The notes below the pieces were generated by a model. The model saw nothing but the letters and a program-made list of their open reading frames with translations. It searched no databases and was not told where the DNA came from. A DNA stretch of 64,000 nt, from assembly GCA_017853885.1 (NCBI GenBank), contig JAFMIR010000001.1, positions 124,001 through 188,000 of the forward strand, given 5' to 3'. A program made the translations under genes and the position numbers. Below, piece after piece: positions 18,211-26,570 of the stretch. This stretch comes from Prosthecobacter sp. GTDB lineage: Bacteria; Verrucomicrobiota; Verrucomicrobiia; Verrucomicrobiales; Verrucomicrobiaceae. Positions within the stretch are counted from its first letter, which is position 1, and each line of letters begins with the position of its first letter.

Positions 18211-19203
18211 ATGAAATCCATCCTGCTGACTCTTCTCGCAGCCACGGCTGTTTTTGCTCAAAACGATCTCAAACCGCTGCGTGCTGGCATTGTGGGCCTC
18301 GATACGTCGCATGTTCCGGCCTTCACGAAGCTCTTCAACAAAGGTGAGACGACGGGCGAGCTTGCAGGCATCAAAGTGGCCACAGGTTACACCGGCGGCA
18401 CGGACATGCCCGCCAGCAAGGATCGCAAAGAGAAGTTCACGCAGCAACTGCGCGACATGGGCGTGGAGATCGTGCCGAGCATTCCGGAACTGCTCGCAAA
18501 AGTCGATGTGGTGCTGCTGGAGAGCGTGGATGGCCGCATTCATCTCCAGGAGGCGCGGGAAATCTTCAAAGCAGGCAAACCCGTCTTCATCGACAAACCC
18601 GTCGCTGGCACGCTCGCCGAGGCCATTGCGATCTTTGAACTCGCGAAAAAGAACAACGTGAAGGTCTGGTCGAGCTCATCCTCGCGCTTCGGAGCCGATT
18701 TGATCGCGATGAAGAACAATGACGAGATCGGCGACATCCTCAGCGTGACGACTTGGGGGCCGTGCTCGTATCAAGACGGCACGCCAGACCTCTTCTTCTA
18801 CGCCATCCACGGCATCGAGTCCCTCTTCGCGCTCATGGGCACCGGCTGCGAGACCGTTTCCCGCACCAAAGGCCCCGTCACCGATCAAGTCACCGGCGTG
18901 TGGAAAGACGGCCGCGTCGGCACCTATCGCGGCATCGTGAAGGGCAAGTCGGAGTTCGGCGCGCTCGTGTTCGGCTCCAAGAATGTCCGCCAGGGAGCCA
19001 AAACCATCAGCTACGAAGCCCTCTGCCGCCAGATCGGCACCTTCTTCCGCACCGGCAGCCCTCCCGTGAGCGAGGCCGAGACCATCGAGATCTTCACCTT
19101 CATGGAAGCCGCTGACGAAAGCCTCCGCCAAGGCGGCAAACCCGTCGCACTGGCCAATGTGCTTGCCAAAGCGAAAGAAGAGGCGGCAAAACTTATCCAG
19201 TAA
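18211..19203 (+). CDS. exported Gfo/Idh/MocA-family oxidoreductase with atypical nucleotide loop
   Basis: 330 residues from the ATG at 18211, which starts a Sec signal peptide ('ILLTLLAATAVFA-QN'). The Rossmann N-terminus reads 'RAGIVGLDTSHVPAF' where most family members have G-x-G-x-x-G/A; only the first glycines are kept. The catalytic-lysine motif is present as D128-K129-P130 ('VFIDKPVAG'), the variant of EKP. The C-terminal domain includes 'FYAIHGIESLFALMG', typical of family members that coordinate substrate with a His after the central strand. Such proteins oxidise, epimerise or rearrange sugars with tightly bound NAD(P). Export through Sec would require cofactor loading outside the cytoplasm, or the protein may have another role. 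It lies 19 bases before the next oxidoreductase gene and is surely co-transcribed with it. Confidence 0.82.
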   Translation: MKSILLTLLAATAVFAQNDLKPLRAGIVGLDTSHVPAFTKLFNKGETTGELAGIKVATGYTGGTDMPASKDRKEKFTQQLRDMGVEIVPSIPELLAKVDVVLLESVDGRIHLQEAREIFKAGKPVFIDKPVAGTLAEAIAIFELAKKNNVKVWSSSSSRFGADLIAMKNNDEIGDILSVTTWGPCSYQDGTPDLFFYAIHGIESLFALMGTGCETVSRTKGPVTDQVTGVWKDGRVGTYRGIVKGKSEFGALVFGSKNVRQGAKTISYEALCRQIGTFFRTGSPPVSEAETIEIFTFMEAADESLRQGGKPVALANVLAKAKEEAAKLIQ

Positions 19204-19222
19204 CATTCCTTTCTCCAACACC

Positions 19223-20662
19223 ATGCTCACACCCACCCGCCGACGCTTTTTTGAAGACTCGCTCATGGCCGCTGCGGCGGTCGCTTTGCCGAAAACGATG
19301 CTCGGAGCTGATCCGGCACCGGTGTCGGCGAATGAGAAAATCACGGCGGCGATCATAGGCTGTGGGATTCGTGGCAAGGCGCATGCGCGAGAATTAGCGA
19401 GACTCGCAGATTGTGATGTGGCGTATGTTTGCGATCCGGACCTCGATCGCGCGGATGAGGTGGGCGCTTTGCTCGTCGAACTGAAGCGGACAATGCCGAA
19501 GAAGGTGCAGGACTTGAGAAAGGTGCTCGATGACAAGGCAGTGGATGTCGTTTTCATCGCTACGCCGAACCACTGGCATGCGCTGGCGGCGATCTGGGCG
19601 ATGCAGGCGGGCAAAGATGTGTATGTCGAGAAGCCCGTAAGTCAGAATGTCGAGGAAGGCCGCCGCATGGTGCAGGTGGCGCGAAAACTGGGGCGCATCG
19701 CGCAAACCGGCACTCAAAATCGCTCACGCGGTGCTTTGGCAGAGGCGGTGAAGTTCATGCGCGAAGGCAAGCTGGGCGAGGTGAAGCTGGCGAAGAGCAT
19801 CATCTACAGCGGGCGCGGCAGTATCGGTGGCCCGGCGGAGTGTGTGATGCCGCCGAGGTGCGATTACGACCTGTGGGCCGGCCCTGCGCCGATGACAAAG
19901 CTCACGCGACCGAAGTTCCACTACGACTGGCATTGGTTCTGGGACACCGGCAACGGCGAGATCGGCAACAACAACGTCCACTCGCTCGACATCTGCCGCT
20001 GGGGCCTCGGCGTGACCGGTTTGGGCCGCAGCGTGCTCAGCTACGGCGGCCGACTCGGCTACACCGACGTCGCAGAGACGCCCAACTCTCAGGTGGGCAT
20101 CTTCGACTTCGGCGACAAGACCATCGTCTCCGAAACGCGCGGCCTCAAAACCGCGCCGTTTCACCCCACGATCCAATCCATGTGGTTCTTCTACGGCAGC
20201 GAGGGCATCATCGCCGACACGAGCCTCTTTGAGCCGAAGGGCAACCTCGTGCGCGCCTTCGAAGGGGGCAAATCCGAGAACCACTTCGCCAACTTCCTCC
20301 GCGCTGTGCGCAGTCGCAGGCACACTGACCTAACTGCTGACATCGACGAAGGTCATCAAAGCACCTCGCTCTGCCACATAGCGAACATTTCGTACCGACT
20401 AGGATCCAACGCATCCGTCAACGACGTCTCAAAAGCTCTCGAGACGCTTCAGGTCCATGAAGATGTGCAGGACACGCTTGGACGCACACGCCACTACCTC
20501 GTCGAAGCCGGCATCGATCTAGCAAAGACCCAGCTCACACTTGGCCAACATCTCCGCGTGAATAGCGAGAAGGAATCCTTCCTCGACAACCCTGCTGCAA
20601 ATGCACTTCTCACCCGCGAGTATCGTGCGCCATTTGTGCTACCGAAGATGAGTGGGATTTGA
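19223..20662 (+). CDS. Tat-exported Gfo/Idh/MocA-family oxidoreductase
   Basis: 479 residues from the ATG at 19223. The N-terminus 'TPTRRRFFEDSLMAAAAVALP' contains a twin-arginine signal (RRRFF), so the folded, cofactor-loaded enzyme is exported. NAD(P) binding: 'AIIGCGIRGKAH' (GCGIRG, residues 46-51). Catalytic Lys: E136-K137-P138 ('VYVEKPVSQN'). Further family features are 'TPNHWHALAA', 'DLWAGPAP', 'FHYDWHWFWDTGNGEIGNNNVH' and 'DICRWGLG'. Members act on sugars, inositols or glycosides (for instance the NAD-dependent glycosidase-like and 3-keto-sugar systems). Together with the upstream gene it forms a two-gene operon that converges with the large minus-strand operon; the gap is 23 bases. 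The substrate is unknown. Confidence 0.9.
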   Translation: MLTPTRRRFFEDSLMAAAAVALPKTMLGADPAPVSANEKITAAIIGCGIRGKAHARELARLADCDVAYVCDPDLDRADEVGALLVELKRTMPKKVQDLRKVLDDKAVDVVFIATPNHWHALAAIWAMQAGKDVYVEKPVSQNVEEGRRMVQVARKLGRIAQTGTQNRSRGALAEAVKFMREGKLGEVKLAKSIIYSGRGSIGGPAECVMPPRCDYDLWAGPAPMTKLTRPKFHYDWHWFWDTGNGEIGNNNVHSLDICRWGLGVTGLGRSVLSYGGRLGYTDVAETPNSQVGIFDFGDKTIVSETRGLKTAPFHPTIQSMWFFYGSEGIIADTSLFEPKGNLVRAFEGGKSENHFANFLRAVRSRRHTDLTADIDEGHQSTSLCHIANISYRLGSNASVNDVSKALETLQVHEDVQDTLGRTRHYLVEAGIDLAKTQLTLGQHLRVNSEKESFLDNPAANALLTREYRAPFVLPKMSGI

Positions 20663-20685
20663 CAGATCAAAGGATGAAGAGCTTG

Positions 20686-22707
20686 TCACTCGCGATTGAT
20701 GAACTCATCGAGATTCAAAAGCAGTCGCGCCACGGCAACGAGCGTGGCAGCTTCGGTGGCTTGTGCGCTTGAAAGGGTTTTTTGATGCGCCCCCAGCACT
20801 TGAAGGGCAGCGGCACCGCTCTGCTGGACACGGGCTTTTTGCTCGAGATGGAAGGTTTGAAGCCGACTAAACTCTTCGACACGCGGTTGACGGTTCAAGA
20901 CCAGGTGGAAGATTTTTTCGAGGTGATTCGGACTCTCACGAAGCGCACGAAGCGCGAGGGACTGCGCCGCCTCAACGAAGATACCGTCGTTCATCATCGT
21001 GAGCGCTTGCAGCGGTGTATTGGAGCGTTCGCGTCGCACACAAGCATCGGCTGCGTCCGGCGCATCGAAAGTGGTGAGCGTAGGATAGAGCACGCTGCGA
21101 AGGGTAATGATATAAAGACTACGACGGTAGATCTCATCACCGGGGCTGGCTTGCCAATTGGAGGAGCGACCGACATCGAAGACGTCTTCTGGCAAGGGTG
21201 GGCGGAAGCTCGGTCCACCGATCGTGGGTTTCAGAAGGCCGCTAACAGCAAGCGCTGAGTCACGCAGGATTTCGGCATCGAGACGGATGCGGTTTTGGCG
21301 GGAGAGGAGGATGTTCAGCGGGTCAGTCTGAAAATATGGAACACTGCTTTGCCGATACGTTTCGCTCATCACGATGCGCTTGATGAGTTGTTTTCGGCTC
21401 CAGCCATGACGCATGAATTCGGTGGCGAGCCAATCGAGGAGTTCAGGGTGGGATGGTGCTTCGCCACTGGTGCCGAAATCGTCAGGCGTTCGCACAAGAC
21501 CATAGCCGAACAGCTTGCTCCAAATGTGATTCACTGCGACGCGGGCGGTGAGCGGGTTTTGCGGCGAAACGAGCCACTGGGCGAGTTCGCGCCGCGTATT
21601 TCCAACTTGGGCAGGCAGTGCGGATAAAGTGGCTGGCATCACATCGGGACCGCGACGTGTATAATCCCCTGCAATATGCACGTAGCTCTGCCTGCGATTT
21701 TTGGAGACCTCTACAAGGGAGGGAGCCTTGGTTTGAGCGTCGTCATAATCCTCCGTGTTGTCGAAGAAGGCGTAGAAGCTATAGTAATCACGGATGGTGA
21801 TCGGATCATACTTGTGCGTGTGGCACTGTGCGCAGCCAAGCGTAAGCCCTAGCCACACACGGCCGATCGTATTGATGCGATCCACCAAGTTTTGGTGGCG
21901 TGCTTCTTCCTTATCCACACCTGCCTCCGTGTTCAGTGCGGCGTTTCGATGGAAACCGGTTCCCGCAGACATTTCGGTGAGGTCTCCGGCGATTTGCGCG
22001 ATGGTGAATTCATCATACGGCATGTCTTCGTTGAAGGCTTGGATGACCCAGTCGCGGTAACGGTAAGCATAGGGGCGTAGACCATCTCCGAGGAATCCGT
22101 TTGAATCGGCATAGCGTGCCATGTCGAGCCAGTGACGCCCCCAGCGCTCACCAAAACGTGGATCCGAAAGGAGTTGATCCACAAGCGTGGCGTATCTTTC
22201 ATCTGAAAGATCAGTCAATTCGCAAGCGACCAAAGGTGGCGGCAGGCCGATAAGATCGAGGTAGAGACGGCGGATCAGCGTGCTCGCATTTGCACGTGGT
22301 GCAGGCTTGAGGTGGCTTTGGATCAATCGGGCATGGATGAGACTGTCGATGCCTTGATGAGAGTTTGATTGTCGAATCGGCTGAAAGGCCCAATGCGGCT
22401 CGTAGTTCGCACCCGACTTGATCCACTGCCTCAAAGTGTCTTTTTCGGCGGTGGTCAGTGACTTGGCGGACTTCGCTGGTGGCATCACGTCACTGGGATC
22501 GGTGGTGGTGATGCGGTGGAGGAAGGTTTTCGTATCAAAATCCTTCGCGGGCATGTCGAGGCGCAGATCGGCCTCGCGGCTTTCTTCGTCAGGCCCGTGA
22601 CACGCGTAGCATTTTGTCGCAAGGATAGGTCGCACGTCGCGCGTAAAGTCCAGAGCAGGTGCGCCGACGGAGATCAGGCAGAGCAGCAATGGAACACGCC
22701 ATTCCAT
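20686..22707 (-). CDS. planctomycete-type cytochrome c / DUF1549 / DUF1553 exported protein (first copy)
   Basis: 673 residues from the ATG at 22707, which opens a signal peptide ('VPLLLCLISVGAPA'); the long upstream extension of the frame to 22983 lies inside the neighbouring gene and is not used. Domains in order: planctomycete cytochrome c-like domain (about 20-110) with C33-Y-A-C36-H37, DUF1549 (about 150-360) with a second CxxCH at C292-C295-H296 ('CAQCHTHKYDPI'), and DUF1553 (about 400-650: 'NPLTARVAVNHIWSKLFG', 'GEAPSHPELLDWLA', 'SNTPLQALTMMND'). These proteins are abundant in Planctomycetes and Verrucomicrobia, are exported, and are thought to serve polysaccharide or organic-acid breakdown, but no biochemical role is established. 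It is the last gene of a six-gene operon; its start is 5 bases beyond the stop of the enolase-superfamily gene. Confidence 0.9.
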   Translation of the reverse strand: MEWRVPLLLCLISVGAPALDFTRDVRPILATKCYACHGPDEESREADLRLDMPAKDFDTKTFLHRITTTDPSDVMPPAKSAKSLTTAEKDTLRQWIKSGANYEPHWAFQPIRQSNSHQGIDSLIHARLIQSHLKPAPRANASTLIRRLYLDLIGLPPPLVACELTDLSDERYATLVDQLLSDPRFGERWGRHWLDMARYADSNGFLGDGLRPYAYRYRDWVIQAFNEDMPYDEFTIAQIAGDLTEMSAGTGFHRNAALNTEAGVDKEEARHQNLVDRINTIGRVWLGLTLGCAQCHTHKYDPITIRDYYSFYAFFDNTEDYDDAQTKAPSLVEVSKNRRQSYVHIAGDYTRRGPDVMPATLSALPAQVGNTRRELAQWLVSPQNPLTARVAVNHIWSKLFGYGLVRTPDDFGTSGEAPSHPELLDWLATEFMRHGWSRKQLIKRIVMSETYRQSSVPYFQTDPLNILLSRQNRIRLDAEILRDSALAVSGLLKPTIGGPSFRPPLPEDVFDVGRSSNWQASPGDEIYRRSLYIITLRSVLYPTLTTFDAPDAADACVRRERSNTPLQALTMMNDGIFVEAAQSLALRALRESPNHLEKIFHLVLNRQPRVEEFSRLQTFHLEQKARVQQSGAAALQVLGAHQKTLSSAQATEAATLVAVARLLLNLDEFINRE

Positions 22708-22712
22708 GACTT

Positions 22713-23843
22713 TCACAGGAGGTTCTCCCCGCGCGTGTATTTCGCCACCGCATCCGGATCGAGTTCGAGGCCGAGACCCGGTTTCGTCGGGATTTTCAGC
22801 ATGCCATCGGCATCCAGCTTCCAACCGCCGAGAGTGATCTCGTCGATGAACGGCGATCCGGCGAGATACTCGACCAGATCGGTGCCCGGAAACGCGGACG
22901 CGAGGTGCAAATCTGCCGCGAGGCCCACCGCTGTGTTCCAACCATGCGGAATGAATTGCACGCCATGCTCCTGCGCCATCCAAGCAATGCGCCGCTCCTC
23001 GCTGATGCCACCGACCTTCGTCACGTCGGGCTGGATGATGTCAAAGGCACGCGCTTCGAGAAAGGGCTGGAACATCTGACGCCGCGTAAGCACCTCGCCG
23101 CCGCTGATCGACACGGGCGAGTGCTCTCGCAGCTTGGCAAAGTCCTCGATCGCATCTGGCACAAGCGCTTCCTCGAACCAGTGCACATCATAGTCAGCGA
23201 GCATCTTCGCGGTGTTCAGTGCCCACTTGTAACCATTCGTCCAATGTGCGTCGCTGCCACCCGCATCGACCATGAGCTTGTTGCCCGCACCCACGGCCTC
23301 ACGCGCGGCTTTGATAATAGCTTCATCTGTCTTCACATTACACCGCCCAAACGGCCCCCAGCCAATCTTGAAGGCACGAAATCCCTGCGCTTTCACTTGC
23401 AGTAGATGATCCTTCATCTTCGCCGGTTCATCCATCAGCAGCGACGCATATGGCTGTACGCGCTCACGATAGCGACCACCGAGTAAGCGCCCCACTGGCT
23501 GTCCAGTCGCCTTGCCAAGCAAATCCCAAAGCGCGATGTCGATGCCGCTGATCGCGTGCGTGATCGCCCCCCCACGACCGAGCCAGAACATGTTCTGATG
23601 CAGCTTCTCGCTTACACGTTCAGGCTCCAGCGCGTTCTCGCCACGATAAAGCGGCTCAAGCACCGCCAGCGCGGCCTTCACCAGCGCATCGTTCGTGAAC
23701 ACACTGCCGAGCCCGACGAGTCCTTCATCGGTGTGCACAGTGACGAGCGTATGAACGCAATCTTCAGGCCGAAGCTCATTGCTCCAGCCGCCTTCGGGAG
23801 TGGCGCCGCGCAGACCTGCGCAGCGGATTTCGGTGATCTTCAT
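22713..23843 (-). CDS. mandelate racemase/muconate lactonizing enzyme family protein (enolase superfamily)
   Basis: 376 residues from the ATG at 23843, which overlaps the stop of the M81 gene by 4 bases (ATGA). The metal ligands are D193 ('MVDAGG'), E224 ('HWFEEA') and E250 ('SGGEV'). The mandelate-racemase-type dyad D273/H300 ('QPDVTK', 'IPHGWNT') is present, while the K-x-K motif of racemases appears as K159-I-G, so the second catalytic Lys is missing. That pattern is found among acid-sugar dehydratases, where His acts as the main base or acid. The capping-domain segment 'AISGIDIALWDLLGK' is typical. I infer a dehydratase or epimerase acting on a carboxylate made available by the operon's hydrolases; the substrate cannot be read from sequence. 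Confidence 0.88.
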   Translation of the reverse strand: MKITEIRCAGLRGATPEGGWSNELRPEDCVHTLVTVHTDEGLVGLGSVFTNDALVKAALAVLEPLYRGENALEPERVSEKLHQNMFWLGRGGAITHAISGIDIALWDLLGKATGQPVGRLLGGRYRERVQPYASLLMDEPAKMKDHLLQVKAQGFRAFKIGWGPFGRCNVKTDEAIIKAAREAVGAGNKLMVDAGGSDAHWTNGYKWALNTAKMLADYDVHWFEEALVPDAIEDFAKLREHSPVSISGGEVLTRRQMFQPFLEARAFDIIQPDVTKVGGISEERRIAWMAQEHGVQFIPHGWNTAVGLAADLHLASAFPGTDLVEYLAGSPFIDEITLGGWKLDADGMLKIPTKPGLGLELDPDAVAKYTRGENLL

Positions 23844-25339
23844 GAGTGTCTTTGGAAAAGTTTGGCTTGAGATTGAAAGGGGACACCCGCATCCAGTGGG
23901 AACATCGGCCGAGCGCAACGCGTGTGGCCGAGATAAGGCAGGTTGGCGCTCGAAGAGCCGGGCGCATCAACATGCACCATCTGCGTACACCAGTCGGCAT
24001 ACATGTGCGGCTGGCAATGGGGCGATTTGATCACCACGACATCGAATCGTGCCGGATTCTGCCCGTGCGCGTAGAAGAACGAGCGGTCGTAGAGATTCAC
24101 GGCACGGCTGCTGACCACGATTGTGATGTTCCCGGCTTCCAGCACCGCCGTGGGGCCTGCGAGCCATTCTTCGCCGAACGATTCGCTGCGGAAGCGGCCG
24201 TCAGAGAGCAAGCGCACCTTTGCAGTGATTTCGAGTGGCGTGAAGCGCTGCGGGTCGAGCGTACCACCGATCTTCGTGGTGATGGTGGAGCCGATCCCGG
24301 CTGCGAAAGCCATCTTCACCGTCGGTTCATCGACGATTGGCAGCAGCACGAACGCCGCGCAGCCGGTTTCGATGAGTTTTCTCAGGATCGCGTTGCTGTC
24401 GCCCGATGCGCCGGAGCTGGTAGCGTCCGCGGCATCGACAAGGCCAAGTGTGCCACTGGAGTGCGCCTTCACGATGGCTGCCATCTCATCAAGGCTCTTC
24501 AACGGCACGTGCATCTTCTCGTGGTGTTGCCAGAACAAATCCGCGATGCGCAAGGCTTCGCATTCGGCCACTTCAGGATCGTTGTTCGTTACCACAAAGG
24601 CCCACGAAGCGAGTTCTGGCACATCGGTGAAGGGATTGCCCCACATCATCGCTGCGGAGAGGCAGCGTGGACTTTGCTCGATCTCTTTCGCGGCATTCAC
24701 GGCATGCTGGATCGAGCCGCTGGCCGTGATGAGCTCATCGCCTCGCACGAGCGCAGGCACGGTGACTTTGGCCGTCAACGGCTTCACCTCGCCTGAAAGG
24801 ATGCGGAGGAGCAATTTGGCCGCACGCTGGCCGGTTTCGAAGAAATCGACGTGTGGATAGGTGTGGTAGGCCACAACCGCGTCGCTCTGCTCGATCATGC
24901 GATCCGTCAAAATACCGTGCAGATCGAGTGAAACGACGATCGGTACTTTTTCTCCAACGATTTTGCGCGTTTCGGTCAGTATCCAGCCTTCGGGGTCGAG
25001 TTCCGTTTCGCTCGCCATCGCGCCGTGCATGCAGAAATACACACCATTGACCGCAGGAGCCGATTTGATGCTCTCCAACAGTTCGCGCGAGATTTGCTCC
25101 CAAGCCGATTTCGCTAGCGTGCCGCCCGACGTGATGAAAAACGCGCTGTAAGCTGGAACGAGCTCCACATCGGAAACCGAGTCAAATACGCTCAGCGCCC
25201 CGCCGACCTCATTTCGCACGCTGCGGTGGTAATTGAGCAATTCCTGCCCGCGACGGATGCCAAAGTCATCATACCCGCTCAGGTGCGGGTTGAAGGTCGA
25301 GACCTCCTGTTTGCATTCGGCGATGAGGATGCGTGGCAT
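23840..25339 (-). CDS. M81 (MlrC/microcystinase C-like) family protein
   Basis: 499 residues from the ATG at 25339 ('MPRILIAECKQEVSTFNP'), the conserved N-terminus of the family; the upstream frame to 25474 lies inside the MFS gene. It has the N-terminal MlrC domain ('NGVYFCMHGAMASETELDPEG', 'VPIVVSLDLHGILTD', 'VVAYHTYPHVDFFETGQRAA', with the likely metal-binding His and Asp residues) and the C-terminal domain ('GLVDAADATSSGASGDSN', 'TTKIGGTLDPQRFTPLE'). MlrC finishes microcystin breakdown in Sphingomonas, but most family members sit in other catabolic clusters and their substrates are unknown; they are predicted zinc hydrolases of amide or lactam bonds. No signal peptide. Coupled to the enolase-superfamily gene by a 4-base overlap. 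Confidence 0.88.
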   Translation of the reverse strand: MPRILIAECKQEVSTFNPHLSGYDDFGIRRGQELLNYHRSVRNEVGGALSVFDSVSDVELVPAYSAFFITSGGTLAKSAWEQISRELLESIKSAPAVNGVYFCMHGAMASETELDPEGWILTETRKIVGEKVPIVVSLDLHGILTDRMIEQSDAVVAYHTYPHVDFFETGQRAAKLLLRILSGEVKPLTAKVTVPALVRGDELITASGSIQHAVNAAKEIEQSPRCLSAAMMWGNPFTDVPELASWAFVVTNNDPEVAECEALRIADLFWQHHEKMHVPLKSLDEMAAIVKAHSSGTLGLVDAADATSSGASGDSNAILRKLIETGCAAFVLLPIVDEPTVKMAFAAGIGSTITTKIGGTLDPQRFTPLEITAKVRLLSDGRFRSESFGEEWLAGPTAVLEAGNITIVVSSRAVNLYDRSFFYAHGQNPARFDVVVIKSPHCQPHMYADWCTQMVHVDAPGSSSANLPYLGHTRCARPMFPLDAGVPFQSQAKLFQRHS

Positions 25340-25349
25340 GAAGTCTTTT

Positions 25350-26570
25350 CTACGGACGAACTGGCTCTGACTTCCGACACTTCTCATTAAAAAACCATCG
25401 GAGGCAGGTGACGACCACTGCCGCGGCCACGAGATAGCCCAAGGCGGTGAAGCTGAGCAGGCGGTTGATGCCAAGCGACTGCTTCCACAGGCCGCCGAAG
25501 AGCGTGGCGAAGCCGGACATGATCGCTCCGCAGAAATTCAGCAGGCCCACGGCCGTCGCGCGGGCCTCGGTGCCGACGACATCAAAAGCGGCGGGGAAAA
25601 TGTTTGCGATGCAAAGGCCGCTGAACAGCCCGAAACCCGTGGCGGCGATGCGTGTGACAAAAAGCGTGTCACTGCTGCCGAGAAGATGGATGCAGGGGGC
25701 GGAGAGCACGAGGCCGACGGCAATGATCCAGAAGCGCGCCGCCTTCCCCCGCTTGTGGAGCCTGTCGGCGATCATACCGCCTAAGAGGATGCCCATGAAG
25801 GTGGCGGTTTGCAGGAAGACGGTGGCATTGAAGGCCGCATCGGATTGTTTGAGCGCAAACTTGTCATGCAGAAATGCCGGCAGCCAACCATAGAGCAACC
25901 AAAGGCCGAAAACGAAGACTGGAAAGACCACGCAGAGCATCATGAACATGCGCGAACGGCCCAGCGAGCCCAGCGACAACCGCGCACCGGGCTCCGCGGC
26001 TGGCTCACTGACTTTCCGCAGAAACGCGAAATAAGGCAATGCATACAGCACGCCGACCGCGCCGAGGATGAAAAAGGCGCCGCGCCACTGGCCGCGGTCC
26101 GCCATCCAACCGCCGAACCAGCTCCCCGCTACCGTGCCCGCGATTTGTCCGGTCATGAGCACCGAGACAGCACGCGAACGCTTGTCCGCCGCGTAGGCGT
26201 TGGCCGTCAACGCGACGGCACTGGACATGTAAAGGGATTCAGACACCCCCATCGCCGCACGCATCGCGAGCAGCATCGCTCCTCCTGCCACGAGCCCGGT
26301 GCCGATCGTTACCAAGCTCCAGACGATGAGACTGAGCACCACGAGCAGCCGCTTCGAATAGCGATCACCAAGATAGCCGGAGATCGGGCAGCCAAAGGCA
26401 TAGACCCAAAGAAACATCGCCCCGACGAGGCCGAGTTGCTCGTCGCTCATCTTTAAGTCCGCCTTCAGCGAGGGAAACATCGAGAAGACCAACTGTCGGT
26501 CGCAGTAATTCAGGAAATACGCGACCCACATGAAGGTGACGAGCGCGCTGGCTGACCGTGCATGACTCAT
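25350..26570 (-). CDS. MFS transporter
   Basis: 406 residues with about 12 predicted membrane helices. The first helix and loop contain 'YFLNYCDRQLVFSMFPSL', and the loop between helices 2 and 3 has the MFS signature 'GYLGDRYSKR'; the equivalent in the second half is 'GGMIADRLHKRGK'. The 'NYxDR' motif in helix 1 is typical of the anion:cation symporter-type carriers (ACS family, e.g. hexuronate, phthalate or glucarate porters). It therefore probably takes up the carboxylate substrate that the surrounding enzymes process. Its start overlaps the stop of the M14-type deacylase gene by 4 bases, and its stop is 10 bases before the M81 start, so it is embedded in the operon. Confidence 0.9.
   Translation of the reverse strand: MSHARSASALVTFMWVAYFLNYCDRQLVFSMFPSLKADLKMSDEQLGLVGAMFLWVYAFGCPISGYLGDRYSKRLLVVLSLIVWSLVTIGTGLVAGGAMLLAMRAAMGVSESLYMSSAVALTANAYAADKRSRAVSVLMTGQIAGTVAGSWFGGWMADRGQWRGAFFILGAVGVLYALPYFAFLRKVSEPAAEPGARLSLGSLGRSRMFMMLCVVFPVFVFGLWLLYGWLPAFLHDKFALKQSDAAFNATVFLQTATFMGILLGGMIADRLHKRGKAARFWIIAVGLVLSAPCIHLLGSSDTLFVTRIAATGFGLFSGLCIANIFPAAFDVVGTEARATAVGLLNFCGAIMSGFATLFGGLWKQSLGINRLLSFTALGYLVAAAVVVTCLRWFFNEKCRKSEPVRP

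Noticed and set aside
18676-19614. Minus-strand open frame (312 codons) spanning the two Gfo/Idh genes
   Set aside because: It crosses the junction of two genes whose catalytic motifs are clear on the plus strand, and its own translation is low-complexity Ala/Ser-rich.
22708-22983. Upstream extension of the first planctomycete-cytochrome protein by 92 residues
   Set aside because: The extra part is Arg-rich, overlaps the enolase-superfamily gene and precedes a normal signal peptide, so the ATG at 22707 is the start.
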